51,424 nucleotides of DNA from assembly GCA_025451375.1 (NCBI GenBank), contig JANWKL010000056.1, positions 1-51,424 of the forward strand. The letters run 5' to 3'. The DNA is from Steroidobacteraceae bacterium (GTDB lineage Bacteria > Pseudomonadota > Gammaproteobacteria > Steroidobacterales > Steroidobacteraceae). The translations under genes and the position numbers were made by a program. The notes under the pieces are model-generated. The model ran no database searches. It worked only from the letters and a program-made list of their open reading frames with translations, and was not told the origin of the DNA. Below are positions 20,338-30,476 of this stretch, piece by piece (within the stretch, counting starts at the first letter, position 1; every line of letters starts with the position of its first letter).

Positions 20338-21792
20338 ATGACGAACGACGACAAGCGGCCAGGCGGCGCGGATTCCTTCGATGTGATCGTCATCGGCGGC
20401 GGTCCGGCCGGCTATCCCACCGCGATCCGTGCGGCGCAGAACAAGCTGACCGTTGCCTGCATCGACGAGTGGAAGAACCGCGACGGCAGCGCCGCCTTCG
20501 GCGGCACCTGCCTGAACGCCGGCTGCATCCCGTCCAAGGCGCTGCTGGAGTCCACCGAGCTGTACCACCGTCTGCAGGAGGAATTTGCCACACACGGCAT
20601 CAAGGTGAGCGGCGCGCAGGTGGATCTCGCGCAGATGCAGAAGCGCAAGGCCGGCATCGTGCGCGCCATGACCCAGGGAATCGTCGCGCTGTTCAAGGCC
20701 GCCGGCGTAACCCCGCTGCAGGGACACGGCCGGCTGCTCCCCGGTCGGCGGGTGGAGTTCACCGCCCACGACGGCACGCGACGCGAGCTCAGCGCGCGGC
20801 ACGTTGTGCTCGCCTCGGGCTCGGCGCCGATCGAGCTGCGCTCCGCGGCCTTCCAGGCACCGCACATCGTCGATTCCTGGGGAGCGCTCGACCTGGACGC
20901 CGTACCCAAGCGCCTCGGTGTCATCGGCGCGGGAGTCATCGGTCTGGAACTCGGCAGCGTCTGGCGGCGACTGGGGGCGGAGGTCGTGGTGCTGGAAGCG
21001 TTGCCCGACTTCCTCGCATTCGCCGACCAGCAGCTCGCCAAGGAGGCGCTGCGCCACTTCAAGAAGCAGAGTCTGGACATCCGCCTCGGTGCCAAGGTCA
21101 GTGGCGCGACCGTCAAGGGCGGCGCAGTCGAGGTCACCTATGCCGACGCCAAGGGCGAGCAGCACGTGACGGTCGACCGGCTGGTGGTCGCCGTCGGCCG
21201 TCGTCCGTACAGCAAGGATCTCCTGGCCGCCGGTACCGGGGTCGAGCTCGACGAGCGCGGCCTCATCAAGGTCGATCATTCCTGCCGCACCGCGGCCGAG
21301 GGTGTCTGGGCGGTCGGCGACTGCGTGCGCGGTCCGATGCTGGCGCACAAGGGCAAGGAGGAGGGCGTGAACGTCGCCGACCTGATCGCGGGACGCTACG
21401 GCGAGGTCAACTACAAGGTCATTCCGTCAGTCATCTATACCGCGCCCGAGATCGCCTGGGTCGGCCTCACCGAGGAGCAGGTGAAGGCGAGCGGTCGTGA
21501 GTACAAGGTCGGCATGTTCCCCTTTCTGGCCAGCGGCCGCGCCCGTGCCATGGAGCAGGCGGCGGGGTTTGCCAAGATCGTCGCCGCGCGCGACGACGAT
21601 GAAATCCTGGGCGTGCACATCGTCGGCCCGATGGCCGGCGAGCTGATCGCGGAAGCGGTGCTCGCCATGGAGTACTCGGCGAGCAGCGAGGATCTGCAGC
21701 GCACGATCCACGCGCATCCGACGCTCGCGGAGGCCGTGCACGAGGCCGCCCTCAACGCCGACAAACGCGCCATCGACTCGCTGAACCGCTGA
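20338..21792 (+). CDS. lpdA: Dihydrolipoyl dehydrogenase (E3)
   Basis: 484 aa; FDVIVIGGGPAGYPTAIRAAQ, GGTCLNAGCIPSKALLEST redox disulfide, HAHPTLAEAVHEAAL. Confidence 0.97.
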   Translation: MTNDDKRPGGADSFDVIVIGGGPAGYPTAIRAAQNKLTVACIDEWKNRDGSAAFGGTCLNAGCIPSKALLESTELYHRLQEEFATHGIKVSGAQVDLAQMQKRKAGIVRAMTQGIVALFKAAGVTPLQGHGRLLPGRRVEFTAHDGTRRELSARHVVLASGSAPIELRSAAFQAPHIVDSWGALDLDAVPKRLGVIGAGVIGLELGSVWRRLGAEVVVLEALPDFLAFADQQLAKEALRHFKKQSLDIRLGAKVSGATVKGGAVEVTYADAKGEQHVTVDRLVVAVGRRPYSKDLLAAGTGVELDERGLIKVDHSCRTAAEGVWAVGDCVRGPMLAHKGKEEGVNVADLIAGRYGEVNYKVIPSVIYTAPEIAWVGLTEEQVKASGREYKVGMFPFLASGRARAMEQAAGFAKIVAARDDDEILGVHIVGPMAGELIAEAVLAMEYSASSEDLQRTIHAHPTLAEAVHEAALNADKRAIDSLNR

Positions 21793-21942
21793 ACCAGCCC
21801 TGCCGTCGGCCGGGCCACGCCCGGTGTTCGTGATTACATTTCGTTAATGACCGTCATCCGACGTGGAACTGTGACGTTTAGCGTCTTTGCAGCCGGCGTG
21901 AATGCGTAGGCTGCGTCACGAACTACACATCAGGGCGGTGTT

Positions 21943-22962
21943 ATGTCGCACGCTTGCAGGATTTCACTGGGCGCCGGGACGCGTGTCGCCGGCCTCATTC
22001 TGGTCGGCACTACCTTGGCGCTGAGTGGTTGCGTCGCACGCGTCGTCGTGCCCGCTCCGCCACCGCCGCCGCGCGTATACGTTGCGCCGCCTCCGCCGCC
22101 GGTCGCCGAGGTGAGCGCCGAAGCCGAGGTGCAGGCGAACGAAGCGCCGCCGGCGCTGCCCGTTTATGAGCAGCCGCCATGTCCGGTCGAGGGCTACATG
22201 TGGACTCCCGGCTACTGGGCCTGGGCGCCCGCCGGCTACTATTGGGTGCCAGGCACCTGGGTGGCCCCGCCGCGCGTCGGATTGCTGTGGACCCCGGCCT
22301 ACTGGGGGTTCGTCGGCGGCGTGTACGTGTTTCACGCCGGATATTGGGGCCCGCACGTCGGCTTTTACGGCGGCGTCCACTATGGCTTCGGTTACACCGG
22401 CGTGGGCTTCGCCGGCGGTCGCTGGGTTGGCAGCTCGTTTGCCTACAATCAGTCGGTCACCAACGTCAATGTCACGGTGGTACACAACACCTACAACGAG
22501 ACGGTGGTCAACAACGTCACCGTCAACCGGGTGAGCTATAACGGCGGCGCCGGCGGTGTGGTGGCGACGCCGACCGCGCAGGAGCGGGCGGCAGCGCAGG
22601 AGCAGCACGTGGCGGTGACTCCGGCCCAGCACCAGCACATTCAGCAGGCATCGAGCAATCCGGCGCTGCTGGCGCGGAACAACGGGGGGCGTCCCGCCAT
22701 CGCCGCGACCCCGCGGCCGGCGGCATTCAGCGCCCCGGGCGTGGTCGGTGCACACGGCGCGGGCTCGCCACCGGCCGCGGTGGCGCACGCGGCGGGCGGC
22801 CACCGGGCAGGGGCGAACGGGCAGGGCGCCAATCCCGCCGGCGGCAATCACGCTGCCGTCGCTGCCGGCCAGCCGAACGGCAAGGCCCCCAAGCCGCACG
22901 TGGCCAGGCATCCGAAGAATCCGGAGAACGGCAAGCACGAGGGCGAGACTGCGCAGCGCTGA
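21943..22962 (+). CDS. YXWGXW/WXXGXW repeat-containing lipoprotein-like protein
   Basis: LSGC near the N-terminus; repeated W-x-P-G-Y-W / GYYWVPGTW / GYWGPH motifs; Ala/Gly/His-rich tail. Confidence 0.85.
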   Translation: MSHACRISLGAGTRVAGLILVGTTLALSGCVARVVVPAPPPPPRVYVAPPPPPVAEVSAEAEVQANEAPPALPVYEQPPCPVEGYMWTPGYWAWAPAGYYWVPGTWVAPPRVGLLWTPAYWGFVGGVYVFHAGYWGPHVGFYGGVHYGFGYTGVGFAGGRWVGSSFAYNQSVTNVNVTVVHNTYNETVVNNVTVNRVSYNGGAGGVVATPTAQERAAAQEQHVAVTPAQHQHIQQASSNPALLARNNGGRPAIAATPRPAAFSAPGVVGAHGAGSPPAAVAHAAGGHRAGANGQGANPAGGNHAAVAAGQPNGKAPKPHVARHPKNPENGKHEGETAQR

Positions 22963-22982
22963 GCCCAACCAGCGCCGGCTTG

Positions 22983-23019
22983 AAAACCGCGCCGCCCGGC
23001 AGCAATGCCCGGCGGCGCG
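22983..23019 (-). terminator. Candidate terminator for relA
   Basis: CGCGCCGCCSGGCA stem (14 bp, one mismatch) with GCAA loop; read on the minus strand it runs into GGTTTTC. Confidence 0.6.
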
Positions 23020-23034
23020 TTCACATGGAAGGCG

Positions 23035-25158
23035 TCAAGCGCGCCGCCGCGCCTCGGTGACGTTGGGTACGGCGGCCAGCCGGCGCAGCAGGCGCGCCAG
23101 CTGCTCCAGGTCCAGCACCGCGACCGTCAGGGCAAAGTGCGCCAGTCCGGTGTCGTGGTCGGTGCGCGAGTTCACCGCGTCGATGCTGAGCCGTTCCATG
23201 GCCAGCACGTCGGTCAGATCGCGCAGCAGGCCGCGCCGGTCGTAAGCGGTCACTGCCAGCTCCACGCTCAGCGCCTGCGCATCCGCGGCGGTCCACTCCA
23301 CCTTGAGCAGGCGATCGGGCCGGTGCGCCGCCATGCGCTGCAGCCCGGCGCAGTCGCTGCGATGCACGGTGACGCCGCGTCCGAGGGTGACGTAGCCGCT
23401 GATCGGCTGCGGGCGCAGCGGCGCGCAGCAGCGCGCCAGGGTGATCGGCAGGTCGCCGACACCCTCGATCTCGACCGGCGAGGTGCGGCGGCCACGCGCG
23501 GGCGGGCGCGCCGTACGCACGATGCGTGGCGGCGGCGCGAACAGCCGGCTGGCCGCCTGCAGCAGCTGGCTGACGGTGATCTCACCCTCGCCGAGCAGCT
23601 GGTGCAGGTGGTCGGTATCGCGTGCCTTCAGCTCCTGCGCCAGCGCGGCGAGCTGCTGCGGCCCGGCACCGATGCGCGCCAGCTCGCGCTCGGCGATGCC
23701 GGCACCGGCGTCGCGGTTGTCGCCTGCGTCCTGACGGCGGAACCAGGCGCGCACCTTGGCGCGGTTGCGCGGCGAGATGAGAAATCCCTGTTCGGGTGCC
23801 AGCCAGTCGCGGCTCGGGGCGTCCTGCTTGCCGGTGATGATCTCAACGACCTCGCCGTTGCTGAGTGTGTGCGTGAGCGGCACGATGCGGCCGTTCCCCT
23901 TGGCGCCGCGGCAGCGGTGACCGAGCGAGGTGTGCACGCTGTAGGCGAAGTCGAGCGGCGTGGCGCCGCGCGGCAGGTCGATCACCTCGCCCTTGGGCGT
24001 GAGCACGTACACGCGATCCTCGAACAGCTCGCTGCGCATGCCTTCGATGAGATCGCGGTCGGCATCCGCGGCGCGCCCCTCCTGGGGCTCGAGCAGGCGC
24101 CGGACCCACTCGATCTTGCGCTGGTACTGCGCGTCGCGTGCGCCGCCTTCCTTGTAGGTCCAGTGCGCGGCGACGCCGAGCTCGGCATGCTCGTGCATGT
24201 CGCGGGTGCGGATCTGCACCTCGACGCTGCGCGAGTGCGGGCCGATCACGGCGGTGTGGATCGAGCGGTAGCCGTTGCCCTTCGGGGTGGCGATATAGTC
24301 ATCGAACTCCCCGGGGATGTACGTCCAGCGCCCGTGCACGATGCCGAGCGCCGCGTAGCATTCGGGAAGTGAGGACACCACCACGCGCACGGCGCGCACG
24401 TCAAACAGCTGCTCGAAGGCCAGCTGCTTGCGCTGCATCTTGCGGTAAATGCTGTAGATGTGTTTCGGCCGGCCGTAAACTTCAGCGGCGATGCCGGCCG
24501 CACGCAGCTCTTCGCGCAGCTCGGCACACAGCGCAGTGATGTAGTGCTCGCGGTCAGCGCGCCGCTCATTGAGCGCCGCGGCCACGCGGCGGTACTCATC
24601 GGGCTCGAGGTAGCGGAAGGCCAGATCCTCGAGCTCCCATTTCAGCTGCCAGACCCCGAGGCGATTGGCGAGCGGTGCGTACACGGCGCGCGCCTCGAGT
24701 GCCCGCCGCTCGCGCTCCGCGGCCGGCAGCCCGCGTGCGTGCCGCAGCATGACCAGCTCCTCGGCGAGGCGCGCCAGCACCAGGCGCGGATCGCTCACCA
24801 CCGCGAGCAGCATCTTGCGCAGCGTCTCGGTCTGCCGCGTGTCGAGGCCCTGAGCCGGCGACCAGTCGCGCGGCAGGCCGAGCGTGCCGAGCCGCTGCAG
24901 GGCGAGCGCGATGTCGGTCGCGGGCTGGCCGACGATGCCGGCGCTCTGCTCGGGGGTGAGACTGGCGCGCGCGATCAAAGGGCGCGCCAGCACGGCGTGC
25001 GCGAGCTCGGCGCTCTCGGTGAGTCCGCCCATGATCTCGGCCGCCTCGGTCGCGAACGACAGATCGGCCGGCGCGCTGACGCCGGCGCGCTCGAGCGCGG
25101 CGCGCGCGCCGACGATGGCGCTGCGGACTGCGGCAGGGCAGAGCTGACTGGTCTCCAT
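23035..25158 (-). CDS. relA: RelA-type GTP pyrophosphokinase
   Basis: 707 aa; YGRPKHIYSIYRKMQRKQLAFEQLFDVRAVRVVV, EFDDYIATPKGNGYRSIHTAVIGP, VEVQIRTRDMHEHAELGVAAHWTYKEG; TGS and ACT regions; HDxxED hydrolase motif absent. Confidence 0.95.
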   Translation of the reverse strand: METSQLCPAAVRSAIVGARAALERAGVSAPADLSFATEAAEIMGGLTESAELAHAVLARPLIARASLTPEQSAGIVGQPATDIALALQRLGTLGLPRDWSPAQGLDTRQTETLRKMLLAVVSDPRLVLARLAEELVMLRHARGLPAAERERRALEARAVYAPLANRLGVWQLKWELEDLAFRYLEPDEYRRVAAALNERRADREHYITALCAELREELRAAGIAAEVYGRPKHIYSIYRKMQRKQLAFEQLFDVRAVRVVVSSLPECYAALGIVHGRWTYIPGEFDDYIATPKGNGYRSIHTAVIGPHSRSVEVQIRTRDMHEHAELGVAAHWTYKEGGARDAQYQRKIEWVRRLLEPQEGRAADADRDLIEGMRSELFEDRVYVLTPKGEVIDLPRGATPLDFAYSVHTSLGHRCRGAKGNGRIVPLTHTLSNGEVVEIITGKQDAPSRDWLAPEQGFLISPRNRAKVRAWFRRQDAGDNRDAGAGIAERELARIGAGPQQLAALAQELKARDTDHLHQLLGEGEITVSQLLQAASRLFAPPPRIVRTARPPARGRRTSPVEIEGVGDLPITLARCCAPLRPQPISGYVTLGRGVTVHRSDCAGLQRMAAHRPDRLLKVEWTAADAQALSVELAVTAYDRRGLLRDLTDVLAMERLSIDAVNSRTDHDTGLAHFALTVAVLDLEQLARLLRRLAAVPNVTEARRRA

Positions 25159-25263
25159 GGCGGGCGACGGATGGGGCCCCGCGGCGTGTCATGAGCGCGG
25201 GATTGCAGCTATCATACCCCCTTGTTTTTACAAGCGTGATGGCGCGGGCTTCTCAAGGCGGGC

Positions 25264-25860
25264 ATGGCAGGGCACAGCAGGTGGGCCAACATCCGACGCC
25301 GCGCACGCGTGCAGGCGTGGCGCCGCGGGCGGCATGGGCCGACGCAGCCGGGGGCGGGCCTGGAGAACGTGCAGTATGAGGGCTACGGCCCGGGGGGTGG
25401 CGCGGTCATGGTGGAATGTCTCACCGCCGACCGCCCCGGCGCGGCTGCCAGGGTGCGGCACGCTTTTGCACTGCACGGCGGCAACCTCGGCGCCGACGGC
25501 TCGGTGAGCTACCTGTTCAACACGGTCGGCCTGATGACCTACCCGCCGGGCACCGACGAGGAGCAGCTCATGCAGGTGGCGCTGGAAGCTGGCGCCGAGG
25601 ACGTGGTGCCAAACGCCGACACTTCGGTGGAGGTACTGGCGGATCCGCTCGAGCTCGACAGCGTGCGCGCCATGCTTACGCACCACGGCTTCACGCCGGC
25701 GAGTGCGGAGATCACCCGCCGGGCGGCGACCTCGCTGGAACTGTCGGGCGAGGCGGCGCAGCGCATGGTGCAGCTGCTCGAGGCGCTCGAGAAGCTGGAC
25801 GAAGTACGGGACGTGTACTCGAATGTCGAGATATCGGACGAGGTCCTGGCGCGCATTTGA
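25264..25860 (+). CDS. yebC: YebC/PmpR family protein with shortened N-terminal domain
   Basis: MAGHSRWANIRRRARVQAWRRGR...YEGYGPGGGAVMVECLTADRPGAAARVRHAFALHGGNLGADGSVSYLF; 198 aa against about 245 aa usual; upstream of ruvC as usual. Confidence 0.9.
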   Translation: MAGHSRWANIRRRARVQAWRRGRHGPTQPGAGLENVQYEGYGPGGGAVMVECLTADRPGAAARVRHAFALHGGNLGADGSVSYLFNTVGLMTYPPGTDEEQLMQVALEAGAEDVVPNADTSVEVLADPLELDSVRAMLTHHGFTPASAEITRRAATSLELSGEAAQRMVQLLEALEKLDEVRDVYSNVEISDEVLARI

Positions 25861-25873
25861 ACCGGGGACGGCC

Positions 25874-26407
25874 GTGGCGCTCACGACCGTCAGCGTGCGC
25901 ATCCTGGGCCTCGATCCGGGCTCGCGGCGTACCGGCTTCGGTGTGATCGAATGCCGTGGCACGCAGCTGGTGCCCATCGCACACGGCTGCCTGAACGTGG
26001 CCAGCGCCACGCCCGGGGCGCGCCTGCGCCTCATCTTCGAGGGCCTCAAGGCGCTGCTGGCCGAGCACCTGCCGGCGGAAGTCGCGATCGAACGCGTCTT
26101 CGTCAGCCGCAATGTGGACAGTGCCCTGAAGCTCGGTCAGGCGCGCGGGGCGGCGCTGTGCGCCATCCCGGCCGGTACGCCGGTATTCGAGTATGCGCCG
26201 AGCGCGGTCAAGCTCGCCGTCACCGGCTCCGGTGGCGCAGAGAAATTCCAGGTCGCGCACATGATCCGCGCCCTGCTGGCGCTCGGCGAGCGGCCCGGGG
26301 CCGATGCGGCCGATGCCCTGGCGGTTGCGGTGTGTCACGCGCACGCGCGGCGCCTCGGGGCGCTGCTGCCGGCCGGGACGGCGTCGCTGTCGCAGGCGCG
26401 GCGATGA
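25874..26407 (+). CDS. ruvC: Holliday junction resolvase RuvC
   Basis: [60 protein letters not shown] start. Confidence 0.95.
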   Translation: MALTTVSVRILGLDPGSRRTGFGVIECRGTQLVPIAHGCLNVASATPGARLRLIFEGLKALLAEHLPAEVAIERVFVSRNVDSALKLGQARGAALCAIPAGTPVFEYAPSAVKLAVTGSGGAEKFQVAHMIRALLALGERPGADAADALAVAVCHAHARRLGALLPAGTASLSQARR

Positions 26408-26994
26408 TCGGCTCGCTGCGCGGCCGCATCGCCTCCAAGTCCCCTCCACAACTGACGGTCGAAGTCGGTGGCCTCGGCTACGAGCTGGAGGCACCGATGT
26501 CCACCTTCTTCCACCTGCCGGCGGTGGGCGAGGAGGTACGCCTGCTCACCCACCTAGTAGTGCGCGAGGATGCGCACGTGCTCTATGGCTTCGCCACGGC
26601 AGAGGAGCGGCGGCTGTTTCGCAGCCTCATCAAGGTATCCGGCGTCGGGCCCAAAATCGCGCTGGCGCTGCTGTCGGGGCTGAGCGTGGCGGCCTTTGCC
26701 GAGTGCGTGGTGCGCGAGGATGTCAGCGCGCTCACGCGCGTACCGGGGGTCGGGCGCAAGACCGCGGAGCGGCTGATCGTCGAGATGCGCGACCGCCTGG
26801 CAGCTCCCGGGACCACGGCGGATGCGGTGGCGCCGGCGCCGGCCGCCAGCGCCGAGAGCGAGGCCTACGGCGCCCTGGTGGCCCTCGGCTACCGGCCGGC
26901 CGAGGCCACGCGCTTGCTCAAAGCGGTGGGTCCCGGTACACATTCCACCGAGGAACTGATTCGCCGTGCCCTGCAGGGCGCGGCGCGGGAGTAA
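26404..26994 (+). CDS. ruvA: Holliday junction branch migration protein RuvA
   Basis: [31 protein letters not shown]...[18 protein letters not shown]...[24 protein letters not shown] overlap with ruvC. Confidence 0.97.
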   Translation: MIGSLRGRIASKSPPQLTVEVGGLGYELEAPMSTFFHLPAVGEEVRLLTHLVVREDAHVLYGFATAEERRLFRSLIKVSGVGPKIALALLSGLSVAAFAECVVREDVSALTRVPGVGRKTAERLIVEMRDRLAAPGTTADAVAPAPAASAESEAYGALVALGYRPAEATRLLKAVGPGTHSTEELIRRALQGAARE

Positions 26995-28046
26995 TTGCTC
27001 TGGCTGAGACAGCAGAACGCGTCACCAGCGGCGCCGCGGGCGCGGACGAGGAGGCCGTCGAACGTGCCATCCGGCCCCGCCGTCTGGCCGAGTACGTCGG
27101 CCAGGCACCGGTAAAGGCGCAGCTGGAGATCTTCGTCAGCGCGGCGCGGGCACGCGCCGAGGCGCTCGACCACGTCCTGATTTTCGGTCCCCCGGGACTC
27201 GGCAAGACGACGCTGGCGCACATCATCGCCCACGAACTGGGCGTGAACCTGCGCCAGACCTCGGGGCCGGTGCTCGAGCGGCCCGGCGACCTGGCGGCCC
27301 TGCTCACCAACCTGCAGGCGCGCGACGTGCTGTTCGTCGACGAGATCCACCGTCTGGCGCCGGTGGTGGAGGAAGTGCTTTATCCCGCCATGGAGGACTA
27401 TCAGCTCGACATCATGATCGGCGAGGGGCCGGCGGCCCGCTCCATCAAGCTGAATCTGCCGCCCTTCACCCTGGTGGGCGCCACGACGCGCGCGGGCCTG
27501 CTCACCTCGCCGCTGCGCGACCGCTTCGGCATCGTGCAGCGCCTCGAGTTCTACACCGTCGCGGACCTGGAGAGCATCGTGAAGCGCTCGGCCGCGATCC
27601 TCGATGTCAGCATCGAGGAGGAGGGTGCGCGCCGCATCGCCCAGCGCTCACGCGGCACCCCCCGCATCGCCAACCGGCTGCTGCGCCGGGTGCGCGACTT
27701 TGCGCAGGTGCGCGCCGACGGGCGCATCACGGCCACGGTGGCTGATGCCGCTCTCGATCTGCTCGAGGTCGACATCCAGGGTTTCGACACCCTGGATCGC
27801 AAGCTGCTGACGGCGATCATCGAGCGATTCGAGGGCGGACCGGTCGGCATCGACAGCCTGGCGGCGGCGCTGGGCGAGGAGCGCGGCACCCTCGAGGACG
27901 TGACCGAGCCGTTCCTGATCCAGCAGGGCTTCCTGGTACGGACCGCGCGCGGCCGCATGGTGACGCGCGCTTCCTACCTGCATTTCGGCCTCCAGCCCCC
28001 CGAGCGCGCGGCGGGGAACCTGCAGTTGTTCGAGGACCCGCGGTGA
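26994..28046 (+). CDS. ruvB: Holliday junction branch migration helicase RuvB; start codon non-canonical (ATT 26994 or CTG 27000)
   Basis: [62 protein letters not shown]...[29 protein letters not shown]; 5' end inferred. Confidence 0.95.
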   Translation: MALAETAERVTSGAAGADEEAVERAIRPRRLAEYVGQAPVKAQLEIFVSAARARAEALDHVLIFGPPGLGKTTLAHIIAHELGVNLRQTSGPVLERPGDLAALLTNLQARDVLFVDEIHRLAPVVEEVLYPAMEDYQLDIMIGEGPAARSIKLNLPPFTLVGATTRAGLLTSPLRDRFGIVQRLEFYTVADLESIVKRSAAILDVSIEEEGARRIAQRSRGTPRIANRLLRRVRDFAQVRADGRITATVADAALDLLEVDIQGFDTLDRKLLTAIIERFEGGPVGIDSLAAALGEERGTLEDVTEPFLIQQGFLVRTARGRMVTRASYLHFGLQPPERAAGNLQLFEDPR

Positions 28047-28474
28047 GCGGGTTCTCCTGGCCGGCACGCGTCTACTGGGAGGACACCGATGGCGGCGCCA
28101 TCGTCTATTACGCCAACTACCTGCGCTACCTCGAACGGGCGCGCACCGAATGGCTGCGCGCCCGCGGTCACTCGCAGCAGGAGCTGGCGCGCGACCCCGG
28201 CATTCTGTTCACGGTGATAAGCCTGAGCGTTGACTACCGCGCCCCGGCGCGCCTCGATGACGAGCTGCAGATCACCTGCGAGCCGGCGCTCGAGGGGGCG
28301 GCCTCGTTGCGCTTCGCGCAGCGCATCTACCGCGCGCCGGGCACGGACGGCGGGCAGCTGCTGCTGGAGGCGAACGTGCGCGTCGCCTGTGTCGATGCAC
28401 ACACCCTGCGGCCGCAGCGGTTGCCGCGATTTCTGACGGAGGCGCTGGCCGCGCCGGGGTCGAGCCATGGGTGA
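28043..28474 (+). CDS. ybgC: Tol-Pal-associated acyl-CoA thioesterase YbgC
   Basis: [34 protein letters not shown] start overlapping the ruvB stop (GTGA). Confidence 0.95.
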   Translation: MSGFSWPARVYWEDTDGGAIVYYANYLRYLERARTEWLRARGHSQQELARDPGILFTVISLSVDYRAPARLDDELQITCEPALEGAASLRFAQRIYRAPGTDGGQLLLEANVRVACVDAHTLRPQRLPRFLTEALAAPGSSHG

Positions 28475-29165
28475 CCAGCTGTCGATTCTGCGCCTGATCG
28501 TGCAGGCGAGCGTGCCGGTGCAGTTCGTGATCGGGCTGCTGCTGCTCGCCTCGCTCACCTCCTGGGCGATCATCTTCAGCAAGCGCAGCGGCATCAACCG
28601 CGCGCGCCGCGAGGCGGATCGTTTCGAGAGCCGCTTCTGGTCGGGCGACGACCTGGCGCAGCTGTACCGTGCCATCGAGGCGCACGGCGGGGCGACCGGT
28701 ATGGCCGGCATCTTCGAGTTCGGCTTCCGCGAGTTTGCCCGCCTGCGCCAGAGTTCCGCCGACGCCGAGCAGCTGCTGGAGGGCTCGCGCCGCGCCATGC
28801 GCGTGGCGCAGCTCAAGGAGATCGACCGGCTCGAGCACAACCTGGCGACGCTCGCGACCGTCGGCAGCACCAGTCCCTACGTCGGCCTGTTCGGCACCGT
28901 TTGGGGCATCATGAGCGCCTTCTCCTCGCTCGGTAACGTGCAGCAGGCGACGCTTGCCATGGTTGCGCCCGGCATCTCGGAGGCACTGGTGGCGACCGCC
29001 ATCGGACTGTTCGCGGCTATCCCGGCGGTGGTGGCCTACAACCGCTTCGCCGATCAGGTGACGCGGCTGGAAATGCGCTTCGACGCCTTCATCGAGGAGT
29101 TTTCCACCATCCTGCAACGGCATGCGGCGCGCGGCAGCAATGCACCGCTGCGGGAGGAGCGTTAG
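28467..29165 (+). CDS. tolQ: Protein TolQ
   Basis: LATLATVGSTSPYVGLFGTVWGIMSAFSSLG...LVATAIGLFAAIPAVVAYNRF. Confidence 0.97.
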   Translation: MGDQLSILRLIVQASVPVQFVIGLLLLASLTSWAIIFSKRSGINRARREADRFESRFWSGDDLAQLYRAIEAHGGATGMAGIFEFGFREFARLRQSSADAEQLLEGSRRAMRVAQLKEIDRLEHNLATLATVGSTSPYVGLFGTVWGIMSAFSSLGNVQQATLAMVAPGISEALVATAIGLFAAIPAVVAYNRFADQVTRLEMRFDAFIEEFSTILQRHAARGSNAPLREER

Positions 29166-29168
29166 ACC

Positions 29169-29612
29169 ATGGCGCAAGGCTCACGCGGCCGGCGGTTGAT
29201 GGGCGAAATCAACGTCGTGCCGTACATCGACGTTATGTTGGTGCTGTTGATTATCTTCATGATCACGGCGCCGCTGCTCACCCAGGGCGTCAAGGTGGAT
29301 CTGCCCAAGGCTGGTGCGGAACCTCTGGAAGCGCAACGCATCCAACCCCTGGTGTTGTCGGTCGACCGCGCCGGGCGGCTCTACCTCAATGTCGGGGCCA
29401 ACCCACAGCTGGCGCTCGATGATGACACGGTGGCGGCGCGTGCCACGGCGGCACTGCGTCACGACCCGCAGCGCCAGGTGTTGGTGAAGGCCGACACCGC
29501 GGTGCAGTACGGCCGGGTCGTGCAGGCCATGGTCATCCTGCAGCACGCCGGGGCCAGCAAGGTGGGTTTCATCACGGACCCCCTGCCGGAACCGGGACAT
29601 CGCCGGAGCTGA
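29169..29612 (+). CDS. tolR: Protein TolR
   Basis: MGEINVVPYIDVMLVLLIIFMITAPLLTQGVKVDLPKA. Confidence 0.97.
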   Translation: MAQGSRGRRLMGEINVVPYIDVMLVLLIIFMITAPLLTQGVKVDLPKAGAEPLEAQRIQPLVLSVDRAGRLYLNVGANPQLALDDDTVAARATAALRHDPQRQVLVKADTAVQYGRVVQAMVILQHAGASKVGFITDPLPEPGHRRS

Positions 29613-29625
29613 TGCGCCCTTAAGA

Positions 29626-30471
29626 ATGCAGCGCCCGAGTGATCGCTGGGTGTCGATTGCGCTGTCGGTGCTGCTGCACGGCGCGCTGGTGGCGGCTCTG
29701 GTGTACGGCTGGCTGGTGTTCCGCAGCCCGCCGGCGCCCCATCCGACGCTGGCAATCGAAGCGACGGTGGTGGACTCGCGCACCGTGAAGGGCGCGCTCC
29801 GGCCACCGCCTCCGGAGCCGCCACCCCCGGCCGCGGCGCCGGCGCCGGCGCCGCCGACCCCGGAGGAGGCGTCGGGGCCGCCGCAGCCGACACCCGAGGA
29901 GCTGGCGCAGCGGGAAGAGCAGCGTCGCCAGGCCGCCGCGGCGGCGGCGGACGAGCAGCGGCGCGCCCAGGAGCAGGCCGCCCAGGCCGAAGCGCAGCGC
30001 AAGGCGGAGGAGCAGCGCAAGGCCGAGGAGCAGCGGCAGGCGCAGAAGCGCGCCGAGGCGGAGCGCAAGGCGCGGGCCGCCGCCGAGGCGCAGAAACGGG
30101 CCGACGAGCAGCAGCTCAGGGCGCAGGACGACAATGCGCGCGCCGACCTGCAGCGCAGCCTCGCGGCCGAGGAGCACGCCGACGTGGCGCGCTCAAGCGC
30201 GGCCGTGGCCAACTGGGAGGCGCTGATCGCGGCCAAGATCACGCGTGCGTGGCTGCGCCCGCCGAGCGCGCGCCCCGGACTAGAATGCACGCTGAACGTA
30301 ACGCAGGTGCCAGGAGGAGTGGTGACCAGGGTGAGTATCGGGCAGTGCAACGCCGACCAGGCGGTACGCGACTCGATCGAGGCCGCAGTGTACCGTGCCT
30401 CACCCCTGCCATCGCCGCCGGCCGGGGTGCAGTTCGATCCCGACCTGCACATCGACTTCAAACCGGACTGA
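29626..30471 (+). CDS. tolA: Protein TolA
   Basis: N-terminal TM, long Ala/Glu/Arg/Gln-rich helix, C-terminal WEALIAAKITRAWLRPPSARPGLECTLNVTQVPGGVV. Confidence 0.95.
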   Translation: MQRPSDRWVSIALSVLLHGALVAALVYGWLVFRSPPAPHPTLAIEATVVDSRTVKGALRPPPPEPPPPAAAPAPAPPTPEEASGPPQPTPEELAQREEQRRQAAAAAADEQRRAQEQAAQAEAQRKAEEQRKAEEQRQAQKRAEAERKARAAAEAQKRADEQQLRAQDDNARADLQRSLAAEEHADVARSSAAVANWEALIAAKITRAWLRPPSARPGLECTLNVTQVPGGVVTRVSIGQCNADQAVRDSIEAAVYRASPLPSPPAGVQFDPDLHIDFKPD

Positions 30472-30476
30472 GGGAC

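Noticed and set aside
23005-24372. 455-aa plus-strand ORF opposite relA
   Set aside because: Antisense shadow of relA.
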